The notes under the pieces: generated by a model | The model's input: only the letters and a program-made list of their open reading frames with translations | Database searches by the model: none | Told to the model about the DNA's origin: nothing | Shown here: piece by piece, positions 36,622 through 45,435 of the stretch | How positions within the stretch are numbered: position 1 is the first letter of the stretch | Layout of the letters: each line of letters begins with the position of its first letter | Made by a program: the position numbers and the translations under genes | NCBI RefSeq assembly: GCF_000378185.1 | Contig: NZ_KB899386.1 | Location: 62,001-126,000, forward strand | From: Salinimonas chungwhensis DSM 16280 | GTDB taxonomy: Bacteria > Pseudomonadota > Gammaproteobacteria > Enterobacterales > Alteromonadaceae | DNA length: 64,000 nucleotides | Reading direction: 5' to 3'

Positions 36622-37669
36622 AAATACTCACCCCTGTTTGAAGTTGTCGACACACTTGCTCATTGAGCGTGTGCACGGGTATTTGCATAGAGATACAGTG
36701 AAGACTGCCGAATTGCTGGATAAGCGGCGCACAGTCTATAGGTTTAATTTGATGAGCCGGATAAGCCTGAGCAATAACCGTCAACGCTTTTTCATCTTCT
36801 GGCTGGCCATATACCGGCACCAGTACAGACTCATTACAGATTAAAAAGTTCGCGTAAGATGCCGGTAATCGCTCATTTTTTTGATTATACATCGCTGGCA
36901 GAGGCAATCTGAATTGCTCATGCTCTGGCAGAGCTTCGCTGCATTCATGGCACAACGCCGTCAACCCCCCATAATGACTGTCATCGGGGCGATTATCACA
37001 GGCCTGAATAACCAGTCCGTTATTAGGTGTAAATCTTACCAGTGTATCAATATGACCGTCAGTATCATCCCCCTGCAAATGCCCGTTTTTAAAAATAGTT
37101 ACTTCAGTAGCCCCCAGTGTTTGTTTAAACACCGTCTCATAGTCGCTCAATGACATGTCGCCATTGCGCTTGGGATTGAGCAAACATTGCGCGGTAGATA
37201 ACAGGTGACCACTTTCGTCAATCTCCAGCGCGCCACCCTCTGCAACGATAGACGTTGTCTGAAGCGCATTTTTGCACAAGGAAGATAAATAACGCTGATT
37301 AACCTGATTATCTTTTGTTGCATTAAATTTATCCCCCCAGCCATTAAACAAAAATTCAATGGGGTGGTTTGCGCCATCCTGCTGACACGTTAAAAATGCA
37401 TAATCGCGCATCCAGGTATCATCGTATTGCGCAACCACAAGCATGACACTTGCATCTGCCTCAAGCTGTTCACGGATGGCACTGACATCTTGCTGCCGGC
37501 ATAGCAGAATAACGCCGGCACCGCTGGCATTTATCGCAGCGATTGTACGCAGATAGGTATGCCTGACCTGTTCTAACCACGGCGCCCAATCAGTATCTTC
37601 GGTTGGCCAGGCTAGTAAAACCGCCTCTACAGGTGTCCATTCAGGAAGCAAAAGAGGTGAAGCGTTCAT
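36611..37669 (-). CDS. aguA: Agmatine deiminase AguA
   Basis: Converts agmatine to N-carbamoylputrescine. About 352 residues of the peptidylarginine-deiminase fold. Active-site regions are DDTWMRDYAF, the HLQGDDTDGHIDTLVRF segment, and the catalytic cysteine in GSLHCISMQIP near the C-terminus. The ATG at 37669 has GAGG 6 nt upstream. An in-frame ATG at 37681 lacks this. It is divergent from folE across a long regulatory gap. Confidence 0.95.
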   Translation of the reverse strand: MNASPLLLPEWTPVEAVLLAWPTEDTDWAPWLEQVRHTYLRTIAAINASGAGVILLCRQQDVSAIREQLEADASVMLVVAQYDDTWMRDYAFLTCQQDGANHPIEFLFNGWGDKFNATKDNQVNQRYLSSLCKNALQTTSIVAEGGALEIDESGHLLSTAQCLLNPKRNGDMSLSDYETVFKQTLGATEVTIFKNGHLQGDDTDGHIDTLVRFTPNNGLVIQACDNRPDDSHYGGLTALCHECSEALPEHEQFRLPLPAMYNQKNERLPASYANFLICNESVLVPVYGQPEDEKALTVIAQAYPAHQIKPIDCAPLIQQFGSLHCISMQIPVHTLNEQVCRQLQTGVSIYGV

Positions 37670-38138
37670 AATAAACCTCATTGGTTAGGTGGCGTGATTA
37701 TAATGCCTGCAGAGAAAAGCTTAAATGGTTGTGCTGCTCACGAGACCAAAAAATTGGTATATTTACTTGGTTAGCCCCACGTTGCGGGTATGCGTTTAAT
37801 TATGAAAATGCATACACATATTTACAGTAATCGTGTGTCTTGCGTGCAGATTTTAAGCGCTGTTATGTTACAATCAGTCAACTGTTGCGGGGCAGCGCGA
37901 ACCTATTGGGGTAAGCCGTAAGGGGCGAACCTATTGGGGTAAGCCGTAAGGGTTGCGAAAGCAGGCGCATGAACAAGAAGCTGCGACTGTCTGCCATTTT
38001 TTACTTATCAAAGATTTGGTTAAACTGAACAGAAACAGTACGTCAGTAGCGTGAAGAAAAATTCATGAAGCTGCTGTTTTGTGCGATTTGGAATGAAACG
38101 TTGTAAAATCAACATAAGTTGTTTGGTTGGGATTTATC
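37670..38138. other. 469-bp intergenic region between aguA and folE
   Basis: No convincing gene is seen. It contains a TTGCGT (37840-37845) and TATGTT (37864-37869) pair with an 18-nt spacer, a plausible folE-direction promoter. A G-rich tandem duplication at 37897-37952 and a GCGAAAGC tetraloop-like stretch follow, giving a potential structured folE leader of about 250 nt. The aguA promoter must also lie here. Confidence 0.5.
37897..37952 (+). repeat. Exact 28-bp tandem duplication in the folE upstream region
   Basis: Two perfect copies of a 28-bp unit beginning GCGAACCTATTGG lie head to tail (37897-37924 and 37925-37952). The arm GCGAACC of the second copy (37925-37931) can pair with GGGTTGC at 37950-37956. 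This encloses a loop with GTAAGCC, so the unit is most of a hairpin. The first copy has the same 5' arm but no 3' arm of its own. Confidence 0.85.
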
Positions 38139-38825
38139 ATGCTAGCAAATGAAGCCGTAGTGGTGCGCGATGCGCTTGAACCGGTTATCGCTAAAGAAGC
38201 ACAAATTGTCAGACGAGCCTTGATTGAGAAAGGGCTCGAAACGCCTATGATCGATAACCCGCTCTCGGGTCAGGAAAAGCGCGACCGAATAGAGGCGGCT
38301 ATGACTGACATTATTGATACGCTGGGGTTGGATCGTAGTGATGATAGTTTGATGGATACGCCTAAGCGTATTGCGAAGATGTATGTCGATGAGATCTTCG
38401 GCGGCCTCGATTACAGCAACTTTCCAAAGATCACTACCATCGAAAACAAAATGCAGTTAAATCAGCCTGTACAGGTTAGTGAGATCAGCCTGACCAGTAC
38501 ATGCGAACATCATTTTGTCACTATCGATGGGACCGCATCAGTGGCGTATATTCCAAAAGACACGGTATTGGGCTTATCGAAGATAAACCGCCTGGTTGGC
38601 TTTTTCTCGCAACGCCCTCAGGTGCAGGAGCGGTTGACCCAGCAAGTGATGGTTGCCATCCAGGCGCTTACTGGTACAGAAGATGTGGCGGTAACCATTA
38701 ATGCCACTCATTATTGTGTAAAAGCCAGAGGTATTCGTGATAATAACTCGTTTACCCGAACATCGGCGTTAGGTGGCCAGTTTGCTACAGACGCCAACTT
38801 ACGCCGTGAGTTTTTTGCCGGGTAA
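38139..38825 (+). CDS. folE: GTP cyclohydrolase I FolE
   Basis: Zinc enzyme that converts GTP to dihydroneopterin triphosphate for folate synthesis and, in many bacteria, queuosine synthesis. 228 residues. Zinc and catalytic residues lie in [12 protein letters not shown] and [12 protein letters not shown], with [23 protein letters not shown] between them. The ATG at 38139 follows GGGA by 6 nt. A TTG four codons upstream is possible. queG, which acts at the end of the queuosine route, is elsewhere in this window. Confidence 0.96.
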   Translation: MLANEAVVVRDALEPVIAKEAQIVRRALIEKGLETPMIDNPLSGQEKRDRIEAAMTDIIDTLGLDRSDDSLMDTPKRIAKMYVDEIFGGLDYSNFPKITTIENKMQLNQPVQVSEISLTSTCEHHFVTIDGTASVAYIPKDTVLGLSKINRLVGFFSQRPQVQERLTQQVMVAIQALTGTEDVAVTINATHYCVKARGIRDNNSFTRTSALGGQFATDANLRREFFAG

Positions 38826-38842
38826 TTTTATATATGGCAGAT

Positions 38843-38871
38843 GTTACCGCTGGAGGGATTCCTGCGGTAAC
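38843..38871. other. Hairpin between folE and the small zinc-ribbon gene
   Basis: GTTACCGC and GCGGTAAC form a perfect 8-bp stem with a 13-nt loop between convergent genes, overlapping the stop of the zinc-ribbon gene. Neither strand has a convincing T-run, so it may stabilise transcripts or act as a weak terminator. Confidence 0.5.
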
Positions 38872-39053
38872 TCCGATACAACCAAATTAATCTGCTCATT
38901 AATACCATCCGCCGGGACTAATTCAAGTCCGGTTTTACATTTGTCGCAATTTGCATACTGCTCCGTGTATTTATTACGTAATGCGTGCTGTGATATTGAA
39001 TTGATATGACCGCAGTGCGGGCACATATACTCGTGCTCAGAGGCGATTGCCAT
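38844..39053 (-). CDS. Small zinc-ribbon protein of unknown function
   Basis: 69 residues with two CxxC knuckles, CPHCG near residue 11 and CDKCKTG near residue 36. These should form a four-cysteine zinc ribbon, and an acidic tail follows. GGAG lies 8 nt before the ATG, which argues it is translated. There is no signal peptide or membrane segment. Such ribbons often bind nucleic acid or act as protein adaptors. The specific function is unknown. Confidence 0.7.
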   Translation of the reverse strand: MAIASEHEYMCPHCGHINSISQHALRNKYTEQYANCDKCKTGLELVPADGINEQINLVVSELPQESLQR

Positions 39054-39089
39054 GGCTTTTCTCCATCGGCCGGGCCGAATTATAAGGAA

Positions 39090-39119
39090 CTTCTGTAATT
39101 ATCAGAAAATTTACAGAAG
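39090..39119. repeat. Inverted repeat upstream of the zinc-ribbon gene
   Basis: CTTCTGTAA and TTACAGAAG are a perfect 9-bp inverted repeat with a 12-nt spacer, 37 bp before the start of the zinc-ribbon gene. It could be an operator or a leader hairpin. Confidence 0.5.
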
Positions 39120-39161
39120 AAAACCTTTCAAGAAACACACCATATCTGTGCAATATAAAAC

Positions 39162-39191
39162 TAGTAAAGGATACGGGTGTATCCTTTACTA
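39162..39191 (-). terminator. Intrinsic terminator after the amylosucrase gene
   Basis: TAGTAAAGGATAC and GTATCCTTTACTA form a 13-bp stem with a 4-nt loop. On the minus strand it is followed by TTTTATA, placing it as the amylosucrase terminator. Confidence 0.85.
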
Positions 39192-39225
39192 TAGCAGTAA
39201 TTTTGACATTGATAGAAAAAGGGCG

Positions 39226-41175
39226 TTATTCAGCCAGCCACCATTGTTGTTGATACCCGTTAAGTGTCAGTGGCGATGTTTGGTTTACGATTCCACTCTC
39301 ACTTAACAAATCCTTCGCCTGGCGACCTTCCAGTACATTGAGAAGCTGTCCGGAAACCTGTTGAGGGTGTTCGGAAAAATTACACAGCACCAACAGTTTC
39401 TCGCCGTGTTTATTGCTTCGCAGATAGGCAAAACAATGCTGGCTGCCGGTTTCCAGAATATCGGTGGTACTGTCACCAAAAATCCGATGAGACTTGCGAG
39501 TGAACAGTAAATGTTTGAGCGCCTCAAATACTTTTTTCTGAGTAGTGCGTTGAAGCGATTCAGCAGGCTTGTCAGATAAAATGTTGGCGATATCCGGCTC
39601 GCTGACAGCCACCCGGTTCACCCATCTCGCGTCATGGCTTTTACTGTCATCCTGTAAATAGCTGTGATCATTAAGCAGTCCAAGCTCGTCACTTGAGTAC
39701 AACAAGGGTATGCCACCAATGCTGAAGGCGACGCCATACAGTAAGGTGATTCTTGCAATTGCCGTGTCTATTTGTACCTGGCTTTCAGCCTCGAGTGCCT
39801 GCTCCAGACCACACAAGGAGGCAAGCGTACCGCAGACACGACAATCGCCGGTGGTAGGGTTTTCAGCAAAAGGCACTCCCTGCGCAAACGAACCTTCAAA
39901 ACGTCCGGTAAAAAACTGGTTGAGAAAGAAACGATGATCCTGCGGATTAATGCCCATATCCCAGGCAACCTGATCATCAAATGTCCAGCCTATATCGTCA
40001 TGACAGCGAATATAATTAACCCACGCAGCATCCTCGGGAATGTTAAAACATTTCTGCATAGAGCGAGTAAGCAGACGCGTTTTTCGGGTGGCTAAAGAAT
40101 TCCAGAGCAACGCCATCAGCAGAGGGTTGTAGGATAGCTGGCATTCATCTTTGCGAACATATTTTACCACCTCGTCGGGGTGCACAATGGCTTCTGATTT
40201 GAATACCACAGATGGCGCCACGATCTGTAAACAGCTGTTGAAAGCCTGAATCAGCGTATGCGCCATAGGCTGATTTTCGCAATCTGTGCCCATCTCTTTC
40301 CAGATAAAAGCAAGCGCATCCAGACGCAATCCTGCGGTGCCGATATTGGCCAGAAAAAGCATCTCAGCGGTAATAGCATTAAAGACTTCAGGATTACGAT
40401 AATTGAGATCCCACTGAAAACTATTGAACGTTGTCCATACCCATTTTTGCATGGTTTCGTTAAAGGTAAAGCTACCGCGACGTACCTGCGGGAAAATCTC
40501 GCGCAGGGTATGTTCAAACTGATCAGGTATGGTTCTGTCATCAAACAGATAGTAAAAATTCTGATAACGGGCGTTACCTGCTATGGCGGCTGATGCCCAC
40601 TCGTGTTCATCGGAAGTATGGTTAAAAACAAAATCCAGAATAAGCCTAATACCGGCATTATCCAGTGCCTCTGCCAGCTTTTTTAGCTGACTCATAGTGC
40701 CCAGTGAAGGGTTGACTTTACGATAATCGGAAACTGCATAGCCCCCATCGCTGTCACCTTCTGGCGATGCGTACAGCGGCATCAAATGCAGATACGTAAT
40801 ACCCAGTGATTTTAGATAAGGGATTTTGCCATGGAGATCTTCGATTGTGGGTCCCATCAAATCCACATAACAGGCCATGCCTACTTCTTGCTCGCTACGA
40901 TACCATGCAGGGCTGTTTTCAGCGTCCAAGTCTGCAGCTTTTAACTTACTACTGCGCTGAGCAAAACCATCTCTTAATATCTCGAGCAATTTTTGCAAAT
41001 GAAAAAAACAGTCATACTGATGACCATAAACATCGGTATAAAGCGAAAGTAGTTGTGAAAAATGTGTTTCCAGACGCGCCGAAAAAAGTACAGCCTCCTG
41101 CTGTGTGAGGATGCTTAAATCCAGCGATGATAATAAACGAGCCAGGCACGTCTGACTGTCTGCTGCATAATTCAT
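39226..41175 (-). CDS. Amylosucrase (glycoside hydrolase family 13)
   Basis: Makes alpha-1,4-glucan and fructose from sucrose, or transfers glucose to acceptors. 649 residues. The protein has the N-terminal helical domain of amylosucrases, then a GH13 barrel. With the start at 41175 the catalytic residues fall at D286 (GLRLDALAF), E328 (VFKSEAIVHP) and D393 (CHDDIGW). From memory these are the same numbers as in the Neisseria polysaccharea enzyme. YVDLMGPT, YLHLMPLY and FNSFQWDLNYRNPEVF are amylosucrase-specific. GGAGAG precedes the ATG. No signal peptide is present, so it is cytosolic. An MFS transporter lies divergently. Confidence 0.92.
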   Translation of the reverse strand: MNYAADSQTCLARLLSSLDLSILTQQEAVLFSARLETHFSQLLSLYTDVYGHQYDCFFHLQKLLEILRDGFAQRSSKLKAADLDAENSPAWYRSEQEVGMACYVDLMGPTIEDLHGKIPYLKSLGITYLHLMPLYASPEGDSDGGYAVSDYRKVNPSLGTMSQLKKLAEALDNAGIRLILDFVFNHTSDEHEWASAAIAGNARYQNFYYLFDDRTIPDQFEHTLREIFPQVRRGSFTFNETMQKWVWTTFNSFQWDLNYRNPEVFNAITAEMLFLANIGTAGLRLDALAFIWKEMGTDCENQPMAHTLIQAFNSCLQIVAPSVVFKSEAIVHPDEVVKYVRKDECQLSYNPLLMALLWNSLATRKTRLLTRSMQKCFNIPEDAAWVNYIRCHDDIGWTFDDQVAWDMGINPQDHRFFLNQFFTGRFEGSFAQGVPFAENPTTGDCRVCGTLASLCGLEQALEAESQVQIDTAIARITLLYGVAFSIGGIPLLYSSDELGLLNDHSYLQDDSKSHDARWVNRVAVSEPDIANILSDKPAESLQRTTQKKVFEALKHLLFTRKSHRIFGDSTTDILETGSQHCFAYLRSNKHGEKLLVLCNFSEHPQQVSGQLLNVLEGRQAKDLLSESGIVNQTSPLTLNGYQQQWWLAE

Positions 41176-41279
41176 AGGGTCTCTCCACATCAGTATCTGG
41201 TTGGCGCTATAACAAAATATTCACAATAATGTTTACACTTTCGCAAACTCTTGCTAATTTATCTTAAACGATTAAGTTG

Positions 41280-41309
41280 AAACTTCAAATTAAATGTAGT
41301 CTGAAGTTT
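41280..41309. promoter_or_regulatory. Inverted repeat in the amylosucrase-MFS promoter region
   Basis: AAACTTCA and TGAAGTTT are perfect 8-bp arms with a 14-nt spacer, about 60 bp before the transporter start. A second loose palindrome (GTTT...AAAC, 41231-41248) lies between it and the amylosucrase start. Either could bind a local regulator. No regulator gene is adjacent. Confidence 0.4.
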
Positions 41310-41366
41310 TCGCACTGACAAAATTGGCCTTTCTGGAAGAAGCAGAAGGGGAAAAAGGGTAAGGCT

Positions 41367-42635
41367 ATGCAGCAGTCCGGTAATTATTTAATCCGCTGGT
41401 TGACCTATCTGATGTTTATGATGTTCGCTATGACTTCTGATTCGGTAGGTGAAATCATTAAAGAAGTGAAGGTTGCTTTTGATGTGACCAATGCACAGGC
41501 GAGCCTGATGCATTCACTGCCCATGCTGGGCATCGCTATGTCAGGCCTGCTACTGGGGTTTTTAGCCGACAAGCTGGGACGTAAACCAACCATTATCTTA
41601 GGGTTAGGATTATTCGGTGTTGCTTGCTACAGTTTTCTTATTGCAAATGATTTTGTTTTTATTGTCGCATTAATGAGTCTGTCGGGTGTCGCGGTGGGTA
41701 TTTTTAAAACCGGCGCATTGGCCCTGATCGGTGATATTTCTCAATCCACCAGGCAACATACCTCAACAATGAATGGCGCAGAGGCATTTTTTGGCGTAGG
41801 GGCGATTATTGGCCCGCTGATTGTAGCCTGGCTTATCCATAGAGGTGTTCCCTGGCAGTACCTGTATGTTATTGCCGGTGGAATCTGTACATTACTAATC
41901 ATCATCGCCGGTTTTGCGCGGTACCCCAAATACGTTGCTGCGCAGAATAACTCGGTAGATCAGGTTTCTTTGAAAAAATCGCTGAAGTTGGTGAAAAATC
42001 CTTATGCGCTGGGCTTCTCTGTAGGGGCCTTTTTATATGTGGCGGCAGAAAGTGCCATTTATGTCTGGATGCCAAGCTATTTAGTGTGCGATGCAGTCTC
42101 CGTACGGGATGCCTACGCCTGTTACAGTGAAGGGGCGGCCAGACAGCTGGCTATTTATTCTGTCACCGCCTTTTTCATTCTCCGGGCACTAGGTCGGTTT
42201 GTGGGAATCTGGATGATGTCACGTTTCAACTGGGCCCTGGTACTGCTGCTGTTTAGTGGCGCAATTGTAGTGTGTTTTACTGGGGGATTGCTTGGTGGAA
42301 AGCAGGTGGCGCTGTATTTATTTCCGCTGACAGGTATCTTTATGTCCGTTATCTATCCTACATTCAATTCAAAAGGTATCAGCTGTTTTCAAAAGCATCA
42401 GCATGGCAGTGTGGCCGGGGTTATTTTGTTTTTCACGGCAGCCGGTGCCGCAGCGGGGCCTTTAATAATGGGGCTGGTAAGCGATGCGATGGGAGGCGAT
42501 GCTAAATACGGATTTATAGTAGCGACCGGGTTTGCCGTGCTGTTATTCATCGGGTTGCTGTATAACTACCTGGCAAATCCTACTCAAAAACGGCTTACAG
42601 AAGTTGAACTTAGTGATTATGGTACCCAGTCCTGA
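41367..42635 (+). CDS. Major facilitator superfamily transporter
   Basis: 422-residue inner-membrane protein with about twelve hydrophobic segments in two halves. The MFS motif A appears between helices 2 and 3 as GFLADKLGRKP. A weaker copy follows in the second half (RALGRFVGIW). The C-terminal half contains FPLTGIFMSVIYPTFNSKGI, resembling sugar-type FucP-like transporters. Its divergent pairing with amylosucrase suggests import of sucrose or another sugar, but this is inference. AAGGGTAAGG lies just before the ATG. Confidence 0.85.
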   Translation: MQQSGNYLIRWLTYLMFMMFAMTSDSVGEIIKEVKVAFDVTNAQASLMHSLPMLGIAMSGLLLGFLADKLGRKPTIILGLGLFGVACYSFLIANDFVFIVALMSLSGVAVGIFKTGALALIGDISQSTRQHTSTMNGAEAFFGVGAIIGPLIVAWLIHRGVPWQYLYVIAGGICTLLIIIAGFARYPKYVAAQNNSVDQVSLKKSLKLVKNPYALGFSVGAFLYVAAESAIYVWMPSYLVCDAVSVRDAYACYSEGAARQLAIYSVTAFFILRALGRFVGIWMMSRFNWALVLLLFSGAIVVCFTGGLLGGKQVALYLFPLTGIFMSVIYPTFNSKGISCFQKHQHGSVAGVILFFTAAGAAAGPLIMGLVSDAMGGDAKYGFIVATGFAVLLFIGLLYNYLANPTQKRLTEVELSDYGTQS

Positions 42636-42658
42636 AGCATAGCAGCAAAAGCAACGTA

Positions 42659-42700
42659 GCAGAGCGTGATAGCCGGGCAATAGCCATCACGGTCTGCTTT
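42659..42700 (+). terminator. Terminator hairpin between the MFS and VOC genes
   Basis: GCAGAGCGTGAT and ATCACGGTCTGC pair over 12 positions with one mismatch, around a 15-nt loop, followed by TTT. It separates convergent genes. Confidence 0.65.
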
Positions 42701-42706
42701 CATTGA

Positions 42707-43090
42707 TTACTGTTCGTAGAGTTCCAGTGGTAAACCATCAGGGTCGGCGAAAAATGTAAATCGCTTGCCTGTGTACGGGTCGATACGAATCGCCTCCACC
42801 TCAATTTCTTTTTGCTTTAGGCGATTGATTACCTCATCCAGGTTGTCGACGGAAAAGGCAAGGTGACGTAGCCCCTGGGCTTCGGGACGACTGGGCCGGG
42901 CCGGTGCATCGACAAAAGAAAAAAGTTCCAGCTGCGTACCGTCAGGGAGCGCTAGATCGCATTTATAAGACTGCCGTTGCTGGCGGTAATTTTCAGCGAT
43001 TACGCTGAGCCCTAAAATTTCTGTATAGAAGACTTTGGACCGGGCGTAATCACTACAGATAATCGCCACGTGGTGCATACCATTTAGCAT
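42707..43090 (-). CDS. VOC-superfamily (glyoxalase-like) metalloprotein, YaeR type
   Basis: 127 residues in two beta-alpha-beta-beta-beta halves. The metal-binding His and Glu positions of the fold are visible in MHHVAIICSDY, LELFSF, LRHLAFSVDN and LPLELYEQ. RPEAQGLRHLAF is typical of the YaeR/GloA2 subgroup, whose substrate is unknown. It lies 8 bp after the aldo/keto reductase gene on the same strand and is probably in one operon with it. Confidence 0.88.
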   Translation of the reverse strand: MLNGMHHVAIICSDYARSKVFYTEILGLSVIAENYRQQRQSYKCDLALPDGTQLELFSFVDAPARPSRPEAQGLRHLAFSVDNLDEVINRLKQKEIEVEAIRIDPYTGKRFTFFADPDGLPLELYEQ

Positions 43091-43098
43091 AGGGCCTC

Positions 43099-44052
43099 CT
43101 AGGGAACTTCGTTGCCACGAGCGGTTTCAAACAGTGCGTACCAGTCTTCACGGCTCAGAGTACAAGCGCTGGCGTCGGCACAGGCTTTGATTCGCTGCGG
43201 ATTAGTAGTTCCAATAATAGGTTGAATGCGTGCTGGATGGCGTCTGAGCCAGGCCAGAATGATGGTTTCGGCAGCTACCTCGTATTGCTGAGCCAGGTCG
43301 CTCACCATGGCTGCTGTAGCAGCATCAAAAGGTCCCTGAGTGGGGCCACCGGTATATCTCCCCTGGGCCAGGGCACCCCATGCCTGAAGCTGAACCTGGT
43401 TGGAAAGGCAATATTCTAACGTACCAGAGGCGAATCCTGACTGAGTATTCTCGCTGGTGTTGAATGTTATACCGTCTTCCACAAAGTGTCGGGCTGCCAG
43501 ACTTAACTCTAACTGATTGACTACTATTGGGCTATTAAGGGCACTTTGCAGATACTGCATCTGGAACCCATTCATATTCGAGACGCCTATATGTTTGATC
43601 TTCCCATGGGCAATCAGCGCACCGATAGTTTCTGCCACTTCGTCCAATTCAATTAGCGGGTCGGGGCGATGCAACATCAATATATCTAATTGCTCAATAT
43701 TCAGGCGCTTTAATGACTCATCAACACGCCTGTTTATCCATTGCGCAGAAAAATCATAGCGCTTAGGGCCACTGTCATCAGCAAAGCGGATTGCACACTT
43801 TGATTGCAATATCATTTTTTCACGCAAGCCAGGCTGTGCTGCCAGTATTTCGCCGAAAATAGCCTCTGCTTTGCCAAGCGTGTAGATATCAGCATGGTCA
43901 AACATGTTAATTCCCGATGCTAAGGCGGTTTCTACAGCTTCCTGTGCCGTCCTTCTGTCGGCATCCGTAATAGGATTATTATCCCAGCTACCACCTAACC
44001 CCATACAGCCATAAACTAATTCGCTGGCGGCGGGAAAGTGTTGTTTAATCAT
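43099..44052 (-). CDS. Aldo/keto reductase of the YdhF type
   Basis: 317-residue NADPH-dependent oxidoreductase barrel. The catalytic tetrad is present: Asp and Tyr in FDHADIYTLG, Lys in LQSKCAI, His in LMLHRPD. The cofactor-binding segment QPIIGTTNPQRIKAC is near the C-terminus. The N-terminal YGCMGLGGSWD matches YdhF-like enzymes. The pairing with a VOC protein suggests handling of reactive carbonyls, but this is not proven. Confidence 0.9.
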   Translation of the reverse strand: MIKQHFPAASELVYGCMGLGGSWDNNPITDADRRTAQEAVETALASGINMFDHADIYTLGKAEAIFGEILAAQPGLREKMILQSKCAIRFADDSGPKRYDFSAQWINRRVDESLKRLNIEQLDILMLHRPDPLIELDEVAETIGALIAHGKIKHIGVSNMNGFQMQYLQSALNSPIVVNQLELSLAARHFVEDGITFNTSENTQSGFASGTLEYCLSNQVQLQAWGALAQGRYTGGPTQGPFDAATAAMVSDLAQQYEVAAETIILAWLRRHPARIQPIIGTTNPQRIKACADASACTLSREDWYALFETARGNEVP

Positions 44053-44173
44053 GTTTTATCTACCTGACTTCGAAAAAATGTAAGTTTATCATGGGCAAAA
44101 AGGCGAATATATTAAACTGAACCGAACCACCGGGGGTATTCACCCTAATCAAAAGAAGTAATGAAGAGCAATT

Positions 44174-44842
44174 ATGCTTAATCAGGATTACAGTAAACCG
44201 CTGATAATAGAAACATCTAATTTGGACTGGGAAGCCACACGGTCAGATACTGTCTGGCGAAAAAAGCTGGAGCGGGAAGCGGCCGAATCAGGCAAGGCTA
44301 CATCGTTGGTGCGTTATGACGCTGGCGCGACATTTGATACTCACTCCCACCCGGCGGGAGAAGAAATTTTTGTTATTCGAGGTACCTTCAGTGATGAGTC
44401 CGGCGACTATCCTGCGGGCAGCTATCTTCGGAATCCGGCAGGCACTAAGCATGCACCCTTCTCACATGATGGATGCGAACTATTTGTAAAACTCTACTAT
44501 TTCAATACAGGCGACAACCGGTCGGTACGGCTTGATACGAATACCGCAGGTTGGCATCAGGGGGTTGATGAAAATCAGAAAGTTCTTCCGCTACATCAGT
44601 TCAACGGTGAAATAACCCAGTTGGTGGAACTAAATGAAGGGGCGCAATGGCACCCGGTAGTGCCGGAATGCGGGTTTGAAGCATTACTGTTATCGGGTCA
44701 GCTACAAGAATCAGGCAACATTGTTCCCCCCATGTCATGGGTCAGACGTCCGGGCGGTGCTGATCCTCTTTTCACAATATCTCAAGGCCCGGCCCGGCTG
44801 CTACTTAAAACCGGACACTTACCCAATAAGGCAATACAATGA
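44174..44842 (+). CDS. ChrR-like double-cupin protein
   Basis: 222 residues forming two cupin domains. The first has the metal-binding pattern HSHPAGEEIFVI with a downstream GTKHAPFSHDGCELFVKLY. The second (about 130-215) has lost most metal ligands. It resembles the C-terminal cupin of ChrR anti-sigma factors but lacks their N-terminal sigma-binding zinc domain, so it is not an anti-sigma factor as such. It overlaps blc by 4 nt. Confidence 0.82.
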   Translation: MLNQDYSKPLIIETSNLDWEATRSDTVWRKKLEREAAESGKATSLVRYDAGATFDTHSHPAGEEIFVIRGTFSDESGDYPAGSYLRNPAGTKHAPFSHDGCELFVKLYYFNTGDNRSVRLDTNTAGWHQGVDENQKVLPLHQFNGEITQLVELNEGAQWHPVVPECGFEALLLSGQLQESGNIVPPMSWVRRPGGADPLFTISQGPARLLLKTGHLPNKAIQ

Positions 44843-45366
44843 AACAATTAATAGCAAGTGTAGTGGCGTGTATTACGCTGTTTGGTTGCACATCAAAACC
44901 TGACAATGTCGAGCCAGTTAGCAATTTCGACGCTTCACAGTATCTGGGCACCTGGTATGAAATTGCCCGACTGGATCATAGTTTTGAAGAAGGCCTGAGT
45001 AATGTTACAGCCACCTATTCCAAACGGGAGGACGGTGGTATTAAGGTTATTAACCGAGGCTACAATGACGAAGAAGGTAAATGGGACGAAGCGGTCGGTA
45101 AGGCGTATTTTGTAGAAGAGGATGACATCGGATGGTTGAAGGTATCATTTTTCGGGCCATTTTATGCCAGCTATATCGTGGCGGATCTGGACAAAAACTA
45201 TCAATGGTCGTTGGTGACAGGGCCTGACAAAGATTATCTGTGGATTCTTGCACGTCAGCCAACTATGCCAAAACCGACGCTGGAAAAGCTGGTTGAGCAA
45301 GCGGCTTCTCTTGGCTACAACACCGATGCTCTTATCTATGTGGAACATGGTCGTAATAAAAGCTAA
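44839..45366 (+). CDS. blc: Outer-membrane lipocalin Blc
   Basis: 175-residue bacterial lipocalin that binds lysophospholipids or fatty acids at the outer membrane. The lipoprotein signal ends in the lipobox LFGC (Cys at about 17). The lipocalin signature is YLGTWYEIARLDHSFEEGL, followed by YSKREDGGIKVINRGY and YLWILARQPTM. It is translationally coupled to the cupin gene (ATGA overlap). Confidence 0.94.
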   Translation: MKQLIASVVACITLFGCTSKPDNVEPVSNFDASQYLGTWYEIARLDHSFEEGLSNVTATYSKREDGGIKVINRGYNDEEGKWDEAVGKAYFVEEDDIGWLKVSFFGPFYASYIVADLDKNYQWSLVTGPDKDYLWILARQPTMPKPTLEKLVEQAASLGYNTDALIYVEHGRNKS

Positions 45367-45435
45367 TCCTTGTGTATCAATGGTATACTCCATGGGTTTT
45401 ATGCAACAGACCAATTAACAGGATAGGATAGCGAA

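Noticed and set aside
37897..37952. Resemblance of the folE leader repeat to the 3' part of a TPP riboswitch (GAACCT...GTAA...AGGG)
   Set aside because: The essential CTGAGA-containing half is missing and the gene is not thiamine-related, so the likeness is probably chance.
37897..37952. CRISPR-like repeat
   Set aside because: Only two copies are present, directly adjacent with no spacer, and there are no cas genes in the window.
44174..44842. Anti-sigma factor ChrR
   Set aside because: The N-terminal zinc-binding anti-sigma domain is absent and no ECF sigma gene is adjacent. Only the cupin part is present.
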